Of a stretch of DNA of 12,493 nt, positions 1 to 7,070 are shown in pieces. Location of the stretch: assembly GCA_947441745.1 (NCBI GenBank), contig CANEUJ010000037.1:1-12493 (forward strand), in the 5' to 3' direction. How positions within the stretch are numbered: position 1 is the stretch's first letter; each line of letters begins with the position of its first letter. The stretch is from Neisseriaceae bacterium (GTDB lineage: Bacteria > Pseudomonadota > Gammaproteobacteria > Burkholderiales > UBA11063). Position numbers and translations under genes: made by a program. The notes below the pieces were generated by a model, which was given only the letters and a program-made list of their open reading frames with translations, was not told the DNA's origin and did no database searches.

Positions 1-1252
1 GAGAGCTCGTGAAGCGGCTCGCAAGGCTCGTGAACTTACACGTAGAAAAGGTGTACTTGATGGACTAGGATTACCTGGTAAACTAGCTGACTGTCAAGAA
101 AAAGATCCTAGATTATGTGAACTATACCTTGTCGAGGGGGATTCTGCGGGTGGTTCGGCTAAGCAAGGGCGAGATCGTAAATTCCAAGCGATTTTACCAC
201 TTAAGGGTAAAATTCTAAATGTAGAGAGAGCTAGGTTTGAAAAAATGTTGTCTTCACAAGAGGTTGCAACGTTGATTACGGCTATGGGGACAGGGATTGG
301 TAAGGATGAGTATAATCCAGATAAACTAAGATATCACCGTATTATTATCATGACCGATGCCGACGTGGATGGAGCTCATATTAGGACGCTTCTATTGACA
401 TTTTTTTATCGTCAAATGCCTGAACTGGTTGAGCGTGGTCATATCTATATCGCACAACCGCCACTATATAAAGTTAAACAAGGTAAAAATGAGCGGTATG
501 TAAAAGATGAAGACTCTATGAATAGCTTTTTATTGGAGCTTGCTCTTGCTGATGCAAGATTTGTTGCTGATGGTGTTACCTTACTTGATGGTAAGGCTTT
601 GGAGTTAAGTGCCCAAACTTATCTTAAAGCACGTCAAGTGATAGACTCTCAAAGTAGGTTTATTGATAGAGCAGTTCTTGAGGCGTTATTAACAATAGAT
701 AAAATCAGTCTAAAAACTGAAGAAGATACTGATTTGGCAATTTCATCTCTTAAGGCGGCTTTGGTTGGACGTCATATTACGTTTGATAAACTATTTGATG
801 ATATTCGTGAAGAATATAAAATCAAAGTTGTACGTATTGAACATGGTAATCATGTGCCATCTACTATTGATGGATATTTTACTGAAAGTGGTGATTACTC
901 TAAGATTATCAAAGCACGCGACGCGGTAAGTGGGCTAAATATAGCAAATTTATCAGTTATTCGTGGTGATAATAGTAAAGCTGTGACTAATTTTGCTATG
1001 GGGCTTGATTGGTTAATGCAAGAAATCAAAAAAGGTCTGAATATCCAACGCTATAAAGGTCTTGGAGAGATGAATGCGGCTCAGCTATGGGATACAACTA
1101 TGGATCCTAATGTTAGAAGTCTACTTAAAGTAACAGTTGATGATGCAATTTCGGCAGATAATATCTTTACTACCTTGATGGGGGATGATGTTGAGCCACG
1201 CCGTGACTTTATCGAGACTAATGCTCTTCGAGCAAGGAATCTTGACGTATAA
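1..1252 (+). CDS. gyrB: DNA gyrase subunit B, C-terminal part (truncated by window start)
   Basis: GyrB is the ATPase and TOPRIM subunit of the A2B2 gyrase that introduces negative supercoils. The open frame enters at base 2 and gives 416 codons before TAA at 1250-1252; the GHKL ATPase domain and start lie to the left. The TOPRIM domain is visible as EGDSAGG (metal-binding Glu) near 134 and DADVDG near 355, followed by HIRTLLLTFFYR. A long segment between TOPRIM and the conserved QRYKGLGEMN motif matches the insertion known in beta- and gammaproteobacterial GyrB. The end is standard: LWDTTMDP, TTLMGDDVEPRR, then a final NALRARNLDV. The MGDDVEPRR tail and the insertion favour GyrB over ParE. 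No frameshift is seen. An ATG at 245 is internal and not the start. Identity is very secure. Confidence 0.97.
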   Translation, partial: RAREAARKARELTRRKGVLDGLGLPGKLADCQEKDPRLCELYLVEGDSAGGSAKQGRDRKFQAILPLKGKILNVERARFEKMLSSQEVATLITAMGTGIGKDEYNPDKLRYHRIIIMTDADVDGAHIRTLLLTFFYRQMPELVERGHIYIAQPPLYKVKQGKNERYVKDEDSMNSFLLELALADARFVADGVTLLDGKALELSAQTYLKARQVIDSQSRFIDRAVLEALLTIDKISLKTEEDTDLAISSLKAALVGRHITFDKLFDDIREEYKIKVVRIEHGNHVPSTIDGYFTESGDYSKIIKARDAVSGLNIANLSVIRGDNSKAVTNFAMGLDWLMQEIKKGLNIQRYKGLGEMNAAQLWDTTMDPNVRSLLKVTVDDAISADNIFTTLMGDDVEPRRDFIETNALRARNLDV

Positions 1253-1268
1253 ATACATAAGTATTTAT
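1249..1268 (+). terminator. AT-rich hairpin over the gyrB stop codon
   Basis: ATAAATAC (1249-1256) and GTATTTAT (1261-1268) form a perfect 8-bp stem with an ATAA loop that includes the gyrB TAA. No clear U-run follows, so it would be a weak terminator or a 3'-end stabilising hairpin. It competes with the larger 1263-1336 inverted repeat. Confidence 0.25.
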
Positions 1269-1336
1269 TGACTAAATAAAAAACTTACCAATAACTGGTG
1301 CTTCATCTGGAATTGGATTTGGTTTAGTCAATAAAT
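1263..1336. repeat. Perfect 14-bp inverted repeat
   Basis: ATTTATTGACTAAA at 1263-1276 is the exact reverse complement of TTTAGTCAATAAAT at 1323-1336, with 46 bases between. The left arm begins 11 bases after the gyrB stop. The right arm falls inside the dehydrogenase-like fragment. It could fold as a long hairpin in DNA or RNA, or mark a template-switch or insertion event. No transposase is linked to it. Confidence 0.7.
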
Positions 1337-1383
1337 TTCTTCAAAATGACTATCATGTATTTTTATTGAAAGTATCGCACTAA
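1276..1383 (+). pseudogene. N-terminal fragment of a short-chain dehydrogenase/reductase
   Basis: Reading from ATA at 1276, the frame gives 35 residues containing ITGASSGIGFGLVNKFLQ, the classical NAD(P)-binding TGxxxGxG glycine-rich turn of short-chain dehydrogenases, followed by a second strand ending HVFLL. The frame stops at TAA 1381-1383, about 35 residues into a family of roughly 250. There is no NNAG, YxxxK or later SDR sequence, no ATG at the expected start (the codon is ATA) and no ribosome binding site. This is the stump of a degraded or recombined gene. The motif match is strong; which dehydrogenase it was cannot be said. Confidence 0.7.
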
Positions 1384-1575
1384 TGAATATGTTTGAGTTT
1401 TCTTTATCTAAAAACACAATTAAAACTAATGAAGAATTAATTTTAGATCTTAATTATGTAGCAAAACAATTAAATTTTGAATGACTCTAATATTGAAATA
1501 AGTCATAATAAAACCAGTCGAGAGCCCTCTTTTCGGGTAAGATATAAAGTATTACCCAAATGCCGTATTTGTTGA
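1383..1575 (+). pseudogene. Possible remnant of an HNH-type endonuclease gene, frameshifted
   Basis: ATG at 1383 overlaps the preceding TAA (TAATG) and opens 33 codons to TGA at 1482-1484, including NEELILDLNYVAKQLN, which resembles the homing-endonuclease-associated repeat. One frame over, the sequence continues from about 1477 to TGA at 1573-1575 with NKTSREPSFRVRYKVL followed by CRIC. In HNH endonucleases a similar R-E-x-S-x-R-x-R-Y/F-K-V-L block precedes a K-R-D-x-x-x-C-x-x-C zinc knuckle; here the KRD part appears lost and no HNH core follows. A single frameshift near 1475-1485 would join the two halves. The resemblance comes from memory of the family and is moderate. No ribosome binding site is visible, so I treat it as debris rather than a working small gene. 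Confidence 0.4.
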
Positions 1576-1742
1576 TTTATAACAATCTGATATTGTTTGA
1601 ATTTATATTACATCTATCCATGGTTAAAATTATTTATTAATATTTTAAGATATAAATGATAATGTAATGTCCTGGTTTTAAAAAAGCCCTGACATTTTTA
1701 ATCTTAATTTATAAATAATATTATCAGAGATAGGAGAATACG
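1485..1742. other. AT-rich leader region upstream of the secreted protein gene
   Basis: Apart from the endonuclease-like remnant up to 1575, this stretch holds only weak structures. There are hairpins GGGTAA/TTACCC (1535-1557) and AACAAT/ATTGTT (1581-1597), and an imperfect dyad TGTCctGG/CCctGACA (1668-1694) that overlaps the candidate -35 of the next gene and could be an operator. No open frame of note and no RNA gene were recognised. Confidence 0.4.
1689..1715 (+). promoter_or_regulatory. Candidate promoter for the 1743 gene
   Basis: CTGACA (1689-1694) and TATAAA (1710-1715) each match the sigma-70 consensus at five of six positions but are only 15 bases apart, so the pair is suboptimal. 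AGGAG at 1732-1736, six bases before ATG 1743, is a good ribosome binding site. Confidence 0.35.
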
Positions 1743-3212
1743 ATGTTTAAAAAACTCATGTTTATACTTCCACTAGGATTGCTTAGCAGCAAAGCGATGG
1801 CAGGAAGTGGAGCTGGTGGACAAATTCGATTTTTTAATGACTCTAGTGTACCAGTAAGTGTAACTTTTAGTGGAGTTGGTTGTGCTGGTATATATAAAGG
1901 TTTAACTCTTGTTTGTGATACTAAGGTTGTTCAACCTCGAGAAAATGCTGAATATAAATACAATTTTGGAGTAACAGGAACTTGGGTAAATGTTCAAGCT
2001 ACTGATGGTTATAATACGTGGGTAACCTGGGCTCCGTGCTCAGTATCTGGAAATAGTGAGCTATGCTTTCTTAATCATAAAGTAATTTCTACAAGTGCGT
2101 GGGTTTGGTCAGAGTTTCGATATACAGGAGAAAATATCCCTAATGATTATTTTGTGAATAATAATCTTGTGGATGTCAAAGCCAAACTACTAGATGTATA
2201 CAATAAGTATTATTTGAAAGCAGCGGCGATTGATAAAGAGCTACCTGGAAACGTGAGTGCTTTTATCCAGCCAGTAACGCTGAAAAGCGTGAACTGGCAA
2301 TGGTTTGACGGACGACAACCTAAAGGATACACTTATGATGATTACAAAATTGACAGTGATAAATCCATCCCTGGTAAATTACACGTAAAGTCTGAGAAGC
2401 TTTCTCTTGTTTCTATTGGTAAAAATTTTCTTGATAATAATACTCCAATAAATCAAACATTAACAACGGCGGCATTTAGTGAAGAACGCACTCAGACAAC
2501 AACCACCACCATCACGAACGGTTTTACAGCTGGAACGTCTTTTTCTACTGCGGTAAAAGGAACAACAAAATTCATTGTTGCCGAGGCTGAACTGACACAT
2601 ACACTTACAGTGAGTATGGCATATGATTTCTCAGAGGCAGTTGCAAAAACATTAACTACAACAAAAAACTTCAGTATGCCCTCACAAAATATTACTGTTT
2701 TTCCAGGATGTAGGGTTAAAGTAGATGGATCTTTAAGGGTTGGTAGTATTAGCGGTGAGTTTACTATAAAAGCTCCTTTTGTTAATGAGCCACTCATGAA
2801 TCAAGGATTATGGTTACCTCCAAAATATGAGACATCCATATGGTCAAATGTTAATATGTCCAAGATGATGAAATTAATTAAAGATTCTGGCCAGCTTCCT
2901 GAAAGTGAAGCTGTTGGGTTTGATGATAGCGGTAATTTCTACCTGCATCTTACAGGGAATTTTACTACAAACGCCGCATTTGAGTTGGTGATGAGTACTG
3001 TTTATGAAGATATTAAGCCAGGCTCTTGTAAGGTAACTACTAATAATATTTTAAAAAGTAGCTCCAAAAATATAATAGACTCTCCAACTCTTACAGCTCG
3101 ATCTACAAGCCAAGGTATTAATAAGTATACATATGTTTATCACATTAAACCTGAAACAAGCCAAGTAGAAAATATTAACGGGGCAGTTGGAGTAATGCCG
3201 TGGAGTAAATAA
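1743..3212 (+). CDS. Secreted aerolysin/ETX-MTX2-like beta-pore-forming toxin candidate
   Basis: The 489-residue product starts with a Sec signal peptide (KK, hydrophobic core, likely cleavage after AMA at 20). Residues 25-125 are rich in Cys, Trp and aromatics (C47, C58, C99, C108), read as beta-strands, and may be a receptor-binding domain I do not recognise. Residues about 210-346 fit the aerolysin-like core: NQTLTTAAFSEERTQTTTTT, then NGFTAGTSFSTAV, an alternating polar/apolar Ser/Thr-rich stretch that would form the membrane hairpin, then TKNFSMPSQNITVFPGC, like the T-x-x-x-PSQ-x-x-x-PPG block of ETX/MTX2 proteins, and a further long strand. Residues 395-430 resemble the family's closing strands. 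Such proteins are secreted as soluble monomers and oligomerise into membrane pores. No secretion, immunity or lysis gene is adjacent. The start is fixed by AGGAG six bases upstream. It is followed within 20 bases by repeats. The fold is inferred from pattern only; an alternative is another secreted all-beta protein. Confidence 0.65.
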   Translation: MFKKLMFILPLGLLSSKAMAGSGAGGQIRFFNDSSVPVSVTFSGVGCAGIYKGLTLVCDTKVVQPRENAEYKYNFGVTGTWVNVQATDGYNTWVTWAPCSVSGNSELCFLNHKVISTSAWVWSEFRYTGENIPNDYFVNNNLVDVKAKLLDVYNKYYLKAAAIDKELPGNVSAFIQPVTLKSVNWQWFDGRQPKGYTYDDYKIDSDKSIPGKLHVKSEKLSLVSIGKNFLDNNTPINQTLTTAAFSEERTQTTTTTITNGFTAGTSFSTAVKGTTKFIVAEAELTHTLTVSMAYDFSEAVAKTLTTTKNFSMPSQNITVFPGCRVKVDGSLRVGSISGEFTIKAPFVNEPLMNQGLWLPPKYETSIWSNVNMSKMMKLIKDSGQLPESEAVGFDDSGNFYLHLTGNFTTNAAFELVMSTVYEDIKPGSCKVTTNNILKSSSKNIIDSPTLTARSTSQGINKYTYVYHIKPETSQVENINGAVGVMPWSK

Positions 3213-3228
3213 GCGGTTTTGACAAGAA

Positions 3229-3324
3229 TTTGGGATCCATGCCCTAACAGGATATTTAGAGCAAGAGCATGGATCCTCGATTCACACTTAAACAGCAGAA
3301 TCCGTAAGTCGAGGATGACGAAAG
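3229..3324 (+). repeat. 96-bp interspersed repeat, copy A
   Basis: This copy and the one at 3367-3462 differ at about 5 of 96 positions. It holds two nested dyads: GGATCCATGC (3233-3242) with GCATGGATCC (3267-3276), and ATCCTCGA (3273-3280) with TCGAGGAT (3309-3316). The dyads share ATCC, so only one stem can form at a time. It carries no plausible gene. Confidence 0.9.
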
Positions 3325-3328
3325 GAAT

Positions 3329-3366
3329 GTCATCCCAAAAAGGAAGTTTTGCTGTTTCGTTAAGAG
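3329..3366 (+). repeat. Diverged short repeat unit between copies A and B
   Basis: This is a degenerate version of the 42-43-bp unit found three times at 3500-3627: it begins GTCATCCC, carries TTTTGCTGTTTCGT and leads into copy B. The composite order is therefore 96-bp unit, short unit, 96-bp unit, short units. Confidence 0.75.
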
Positions 3367-3462
3367 TTTGGGATCCATGCCCTAACAGCGTATTTAGAGC
3401 AAGAGCATGGATCCTCGATTCACATTTAATCAGCAGAATTCGTAAGTCGAGGATGACGAAAG
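3367..3462 (+). repeat. 96-bp interspersed repeat, copy B
   Basis: It lies exactly 138 bases downstream of copy A and keeps both dyads (GGATCCATGC/GCATGGATCC and ATCCTCGA/TCGAGGAT). The following bases 3463-3499 also belong to the repeat family, because bases 3420-3499 recur inverted at 7172-7251 with about 4 differences in 80. Confidence 0.9.
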
Positions 3463-3499
3463 AAAAAATACAAACATGTTGCTGTTTTACTTTTCTAAT

Positions 3500-3627
3500 G
3501 TCATCCCAAACAAGAACTTTTTGCTGTTTCGTATGATTGCACGTCATCCCAAACAAGAACTTTTGCTGTTTCGTATGATTGCACGTCATCCCAAACAAGA
3601 ACTTTTTGCTGTTTCGTAATGAGTTTG
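3500..3627 (+). repeat. Tandem array of three 42-43-bp units
   Basis: Units start at 3500, 3543 and 3585 (GTCATCCCAAACAAGAAC, a T-run, then GCTGTTTCGT). They differ mainly in T-run length (5, 4, 5) and are contiguous, with no unique spacers. The last unit runs into a third copy of the 96-bp repeat's opening sequence at 3624-3644, which then breaks off. Confidence 0.9.
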
Positions 3628-3644
3628 GGATCCATGCCCTAACA
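3624..3644 (+). repeat. Truncated third start of the 96-bp repeat
   Basis: These 21 bases equal the opening of copies A and B (TTTGGGATCC, then ATGCCCTAACA) and end 43 bases before the ubiB start. An inverted copy with one mismatch lies at 7071-7091, just after the next gene pair. Confidence 0.85.
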
Positions 3645-3680
3645 TTGATTTTTTCGATAACTTTATATATTTATTAGAAT
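3645..3680 (+). promoter_or_regulatory. Weak candidate promoter for ubiB
   Basis: TTGATT (3645-3650) could pair with TATTTA (3668-3673) at 17 bases. Alternatively TAGAAT (3675-3680) sits seven bases before ATG 3688 and would give a nearly leaderless message. No ribosome binding site precedes the ATG, which fits the leaderless option, but neither element is strong. Confidence 0.3.
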
Positions 3681-3687
3681 AGCTACT

Positions 3688-5211
3688 ATGAGATTTTTTC
3701 GTTTATTAAAAATTATTATTACCCTTCATCGTTATGGTTTATATGAAATTTTACAGCACTTTCATAAAACTAGTTTTCTAGCTAAAATAATTGAAACTAG
3801 CTTATGGTTTGTGCCGAAGAAATGTACTAAAAAGTCATTACCAACACGAACGCGTTTAGCATTTGAAGAATTAGGGCCAGTATTTGTCAAATTTGGACAA
3901 TTACTCTCAACTCGCCAAGATTTAATAGCACCTGATTTTATTATTGAACTATCCAAACTACAAAGCCAAGTGAAGCCTTTTTCAGGTGTAATAGCCAAAC
4001 AAATAGTCGAAACTTCACTAAAAGCATCCCTAGATAATATCTTTAGTAGTTTTAGCGATGAAGCAGTAGCTTCAGCATCAATTGCACAGGTTCATAAAGC
4101 AGTTTTAAAAGAAACTGGTGAACAGGTAGCGGTTAAAATCTTACGACCTGATATTGGAAAAATTATCGCAGATGATATAAAAGTACTTCAACTAGTTGCA
4201 TGGTTTATAGAAAAAATATTTAAAGATGGTAAACGCTTAAAACCACAAGATGTGATTCAGGAATTCAAAAAAACCATCATTTCTGAATTAGATTTCTTGC
4301 AAGAAGCGGCCAATGCTACTGAGCTTGCAAGGCTACACAAAAATGACCCTAAAATAATCATCCCTGAAATATTTTATGATTATTGCACTGATGATGTATT
4401 AACTCTAGAATGGATGGATGGCATACATATTGCTAATATCAAACAACTAAAAGCTAATGACATAAATTTAGAAACCTTATCACATAACGGAGTGAATATA
4501 TTTTACACCCAAGTATTTAATTATGGCTTTTTTCATGCTGATATGCATCCTGGCAATATCTTATGTGACAAAGATGGGCGTTATATTGCACTTGATTTTG
4601 GGATAGTGGGTTGTTTATCAGAAGAAGACAAGCGTTATTTAGCTATTAATATTCTGGCTTTTTTTAATCGTGATTACAAAACCGTTGCCCGCACTCATGT
4701 CGAATCAGGATGGGCACCACTTGAGACTCCGATAGAGGAGTTAGAAGCAGCGATAAGAGCAGTCTGCGAACCTATATTTAATAAACCACTAGCTGAAATT
4801 TCTTTTGGACAGGTATTAATTAAATTATTTCAAGTATCGCGTAGATTTAATATTACCGTACAACCTCAGCTATTATTATTACAAAAAACCATCGTCAATG
4901 TTGAAGGTATGGGTCGAATGCTAAATCCTAATCTTGATTTATGGGTTACTGCCAAACCAATATTAGAAAAATGGATGCGCAATCAAATGGGTATTAAGGG
5001 TTTTATCAACAATCTAAAAACCGAGCTACCCTATTGGTCATACTCATTACCAACGCTACCACGTAAATTTGCTGCAAGTCTTAACACAAGTCAAGAGGTA
5101 CAAAATCTTAATGGAATTTTAACAAAATTACTCCTAAGTTATCAAAGGCAAAATCAATTCTTGGTACTACTTATTATAGTACTTGTTGTTGTTTTATGGA
5201 TAAAATTATAA
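3688..5211 (+). CDS. ubiB: UbiB/AarF (ABC1/ADCK) family atypical kinase
   Basis: The 507-residue product matches the usual length of UbiB, the membrane-anchored atypical kinase/ATPase needed for aerobic ubiquinone biosynthesis. Visible family motifs are KFGQ (68-71) in the N-terminal extension, the Ala-rich nucleotide loop ASAS (128-131) replacing the normal glycine loop, VAVK with Lys150, the catalytic HADMHPGN (283-290) and DFG (303-305). A C-terminal hydrophobic segment (about 490-505) should anchor it in the inner membrane. The start at 3688 gives the expected MRFFRLLKI beginning, although no Shine-Dalgarno is present. Its stop overlaps the next gene's ATG (TAATG), so the two are probably cotranslated. 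It has no ubiE or ubiJ neighbour here, unlike E. coli. It is bounded by facing repeats. The family is secure; the exact function is inferred by orthology. Confidence 0.9.
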   Translation: MRFFRLLKIIITLHRYGLYEILQHFHKTSFLAKIIETSLWFVPKKCTKKSLPTRTRLAFEELGPVFVKFGQLLSTRQDLIAPDFIIELSKLQSQVKPFSGVIAKQIVETSLKASLDNIFSSFSDEAVASASIAQVHKAVLKETGEQVAVKILRPDIGKIIADDIKVLQLVAWFIEKIFKDGKRLKPQDVIQEFKKTIISELDFLQEAANATELARLHKNDPKIIIPEIFYDYCTDDVLTLEWMDGIHIANIKQLKANDINLETLSHNGVNIFYTQVFNYGFFHADMHPGNILCDKDGRYIALDFGIVGCLSEEDKRYLAINILAFFNRDYKTVARTHVESGWAPLETPIEELEAAIRAVCEPIFNKPLAEISFGQVLIKLFQVSRRFNITVQPQLLLLQKTIVNVEGMGRMLNPNLDLWVTAKPILEKWMRNQMGIKGFINNLKTELPYWSYSLPTLPRKFAASLNTSQEVQNLNGILTKLLLSYQRQNQFLVLLIIVLVVVLWIKL

Positions 5212-7058
5212 TGGAATATGTAATAATAACCGATGGTAACAGCTATAAATTGGCAACAATGATTGAGAGCCACAAAAACCACTCTCAAGTAGAGTTATTC
5301 GAAGATAAAACCAAAAAAAAAGTCAAACAAAATCAGATTATCTTTACAATTACTGAAGATATAAAAAAGTTTAACCAAGAGTTGCAAACAACTATACCAC
5401 AAATAGACATTCCACTTTTATCCGAACTAATCAATGAGAATGAAAAAAACTCCCTTGAAGTACTAAGCAGTATTTATTTTGGTGATGATGCAATACTTAG
5501 TCACAAGACAGCATTATTGTTTAAATTGGCTGATAGTCATATAGAATTTCATAATTATCAAGATGGTTCATTTAGTAAATGTTCTAACGAAGAACAACAA
5601 CAACGTCTTCTTAATTTTAATAAACAAAAACAAGCCCAAGAGCAATATCAATATTATCGCTCATTATTTGTTAATGCAATTGATAATAATATCAAGCTTG
5701 ATAATCTTGATATAGATGTATTTAAAAATCTTCATAAACCAGACAAACACTCAGCTATATATAAGGCAATTCATCATTTAGCAATTGAGTATAAATTAAC
5801 TCCACTTGAAATCTTCCATAAAGTAGGTTTGGTGAATGATTTAGCAGAATTTTTCATAGCTTCATTTACCCGTGATAATTCTTTTATAATACCTGAAGAC
5901 AACAAGCAAGTAACTGATACAACCACTCTAAATCAAAGATTTGATTTAAAGGTATTTTCCATTGATGACTCAAATACCACTGAAATTGATGATGCATTTT
6001 CTGTTGAGATAGGTGATAGTGGTTACATTATAGGTATCCATATAGCAGCCCCTGCACTAGACCCCTCGCTTAATGAAGCAGTTGCGAATAATATATCAAC
6101 TATATATTACCCTGGTAATAAAATAACTATGTTGCCTATGAGTATCATTAACAAGTTCAGTTTATGGGAACAAACATCCACTCCTGTTGTAAGTATTTTC
6201 TTTAATTTGGATAATGAATTAAATATCTTAGAATACACTTCAAGCCTAAATGCGGTTATGATTGATGCTAATTTACGTATCGAGACTCTTGAAAATTTAT
6301 TTAATCAAGAAAATTTAGAAGTTGAACATGGTTATCCATACGAAAGAGAGCTAAAATTATTATATAAATTTGCATGTGTACTCGAAGAAAAACGTGGAAA
6401 ACCATCAGTAAATAATTTATTTACTGATTATAGTTTTAATTTTGTAGATGATAAAATTAAAATCAACCCCCGTATTCGTGGAAATCCTATTGATAAACTA
6501 GTAAGTGAATTAATGATATTAGCTAATTGTAGCTGGGGACGAATGCTCACTAACTCTTTTATACCAGCTATTTACCGAGTAAAACAACCTAATTATCCTG
6601 TTAAAATGACATTAAGCCCTGACTCACATACTGGATTAAATGTTGATTATTACACTTGGGCAACTTCCCCCTTACGTCGTAGTGCTGATTTTATAAATCA
6701 AAAACAGATTATTTGTATGATAAATAAATCAAAAGATTTTTATACTGTTTCTGACCATGCTTTATGTGAGGTAGTTGATAATTTTGATACTAAATACACT
6801 AGATATATAGATTTTCAAAATAAGATGGAACGTTATTGGTCTTTGAAATATCTTATCCAAGAAGAAATTAGTGAGATTGATGGAATATTTTTATATAAAT
6901 CTACGGTTTCATTATCAGGAGTTCCAATTCAAATTGATGTTGCAAATTTCTCAACCCCAAAGCCCAAAGGCACTAAACTACGTCTGAAGATATTTAATAT
7001 CAATCTATCCACCACAAATTTTGATTTTAAGATTATTAGTATTGAAGAAGCACAGTAG
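5211..7058 (+). CDS. RNB-domain ribonuclease (RNase II/R superfamily, short form)
   Basis: RNB enzymes are processive 3'-5' exoribonucleases using two metal ions. In the 615-residue form used here, the catalytic Asp cluster appears as FSIDD (Asp252, Asp253) followed by TTEIDDAFS (Asp260, Asp261); a Glu sits where RNase II has one of its four Asp, as in other TTEIDD-type members. Further on, TSPLRRSADF carries the conserved catalytic Arg, and IHIAAPALDP is also typical. The first 240 residues are a short variable N-terminal domain and the last 70 may be an S1-like fold. I chose ATG 5211 because it overlaps the ubiB stop as TAATG and gives an MxYVIxxDGxxYK start like related proteins; ATG 5196, five codons upstream, is the alternative. 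Neither has a Shine-Dalgarno. It is shorter than E. coli RNase R and resembles the betaproteobacterial RNB protein. Confidence 0.85.
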   Translation: MEYVIITDGNSYKLATMIESHKNHSQVELFEDKTKKKVKQNQIIFTITEDIKKFNQELQTTIPQIDIPLLSELINENEKNSLEVLSSIYFGDDAILSHKTALLFKLADSHIEFHNYQDGSFSKCSNEEQQQRLLNFNKQKQAQEQYQYYRSLFVNAIDNNIKLDNLDIDVFKNLHKPDKHSAIYKAIHHLAIEYKLTPLEIFHKVGLVNDLAEFFIASFTRDNSFIIPEDNKQVTDTTTLNQRFDLKVFSIDDSNTTEIDDAFSVEIGDSGYIIGIHIAAPALDPSLNEAVANNISTIYYPGNKITMLPMSIINKFSLWEQTSTPVVSIFFNLDNELNILEYTSSLNAVMIDANLRIETLENLFNQENLEVEHGYPYERELKLLYKFACVLEEKRGKPSVNNLFTDYSFNFVDDKIKINPRIRGNPIDKLVSELMILANCSWGRMLTNSFIPAIYRVKQPNYPVKMTLSPDSHTGLNVDYYTWATSPLRRSADFINQKQIICMINKSKDFYTVSDHALCEVVDNFDTKYTRYIDFQNKMERYWSLKYLIQEEISEIDGIFLYKSTVSLSGVPIQIDVANFSTPKPKGTKLRLKIFNINLSTTNFDFKIISIEEAQ

Positions 7059-7070
7059 AGCTAAATATAC

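Noticed and set aside
2492..2797. 101-codon open frame on the minus strand inside the toxin gene
   Set aside because: A shadow of the Thr/Val-rich coding stretch, with no ribosome binding site and low-complexity ends.
3140..3598. Open frames on both strands through the repeat block (152 codons -, 105 codons +)
   Set aside because: They consist of translated repeat copies, have no ribosome binding site or family resemblance, and the minus one overlaps the toxin gene's end.
3500..3627. Possible CRISPR array
   Set aside because: The 42-43-bp units are contiguous and nearly identical through their whole length; there are no unique spacers and no cas genes.
5196..5210. ATG 5196 as the ribonuclease start
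   Set aside because: Possible, but the TAATG overlap at 5209-5213 and the fit of MEYV to related N-termini favour 5211.
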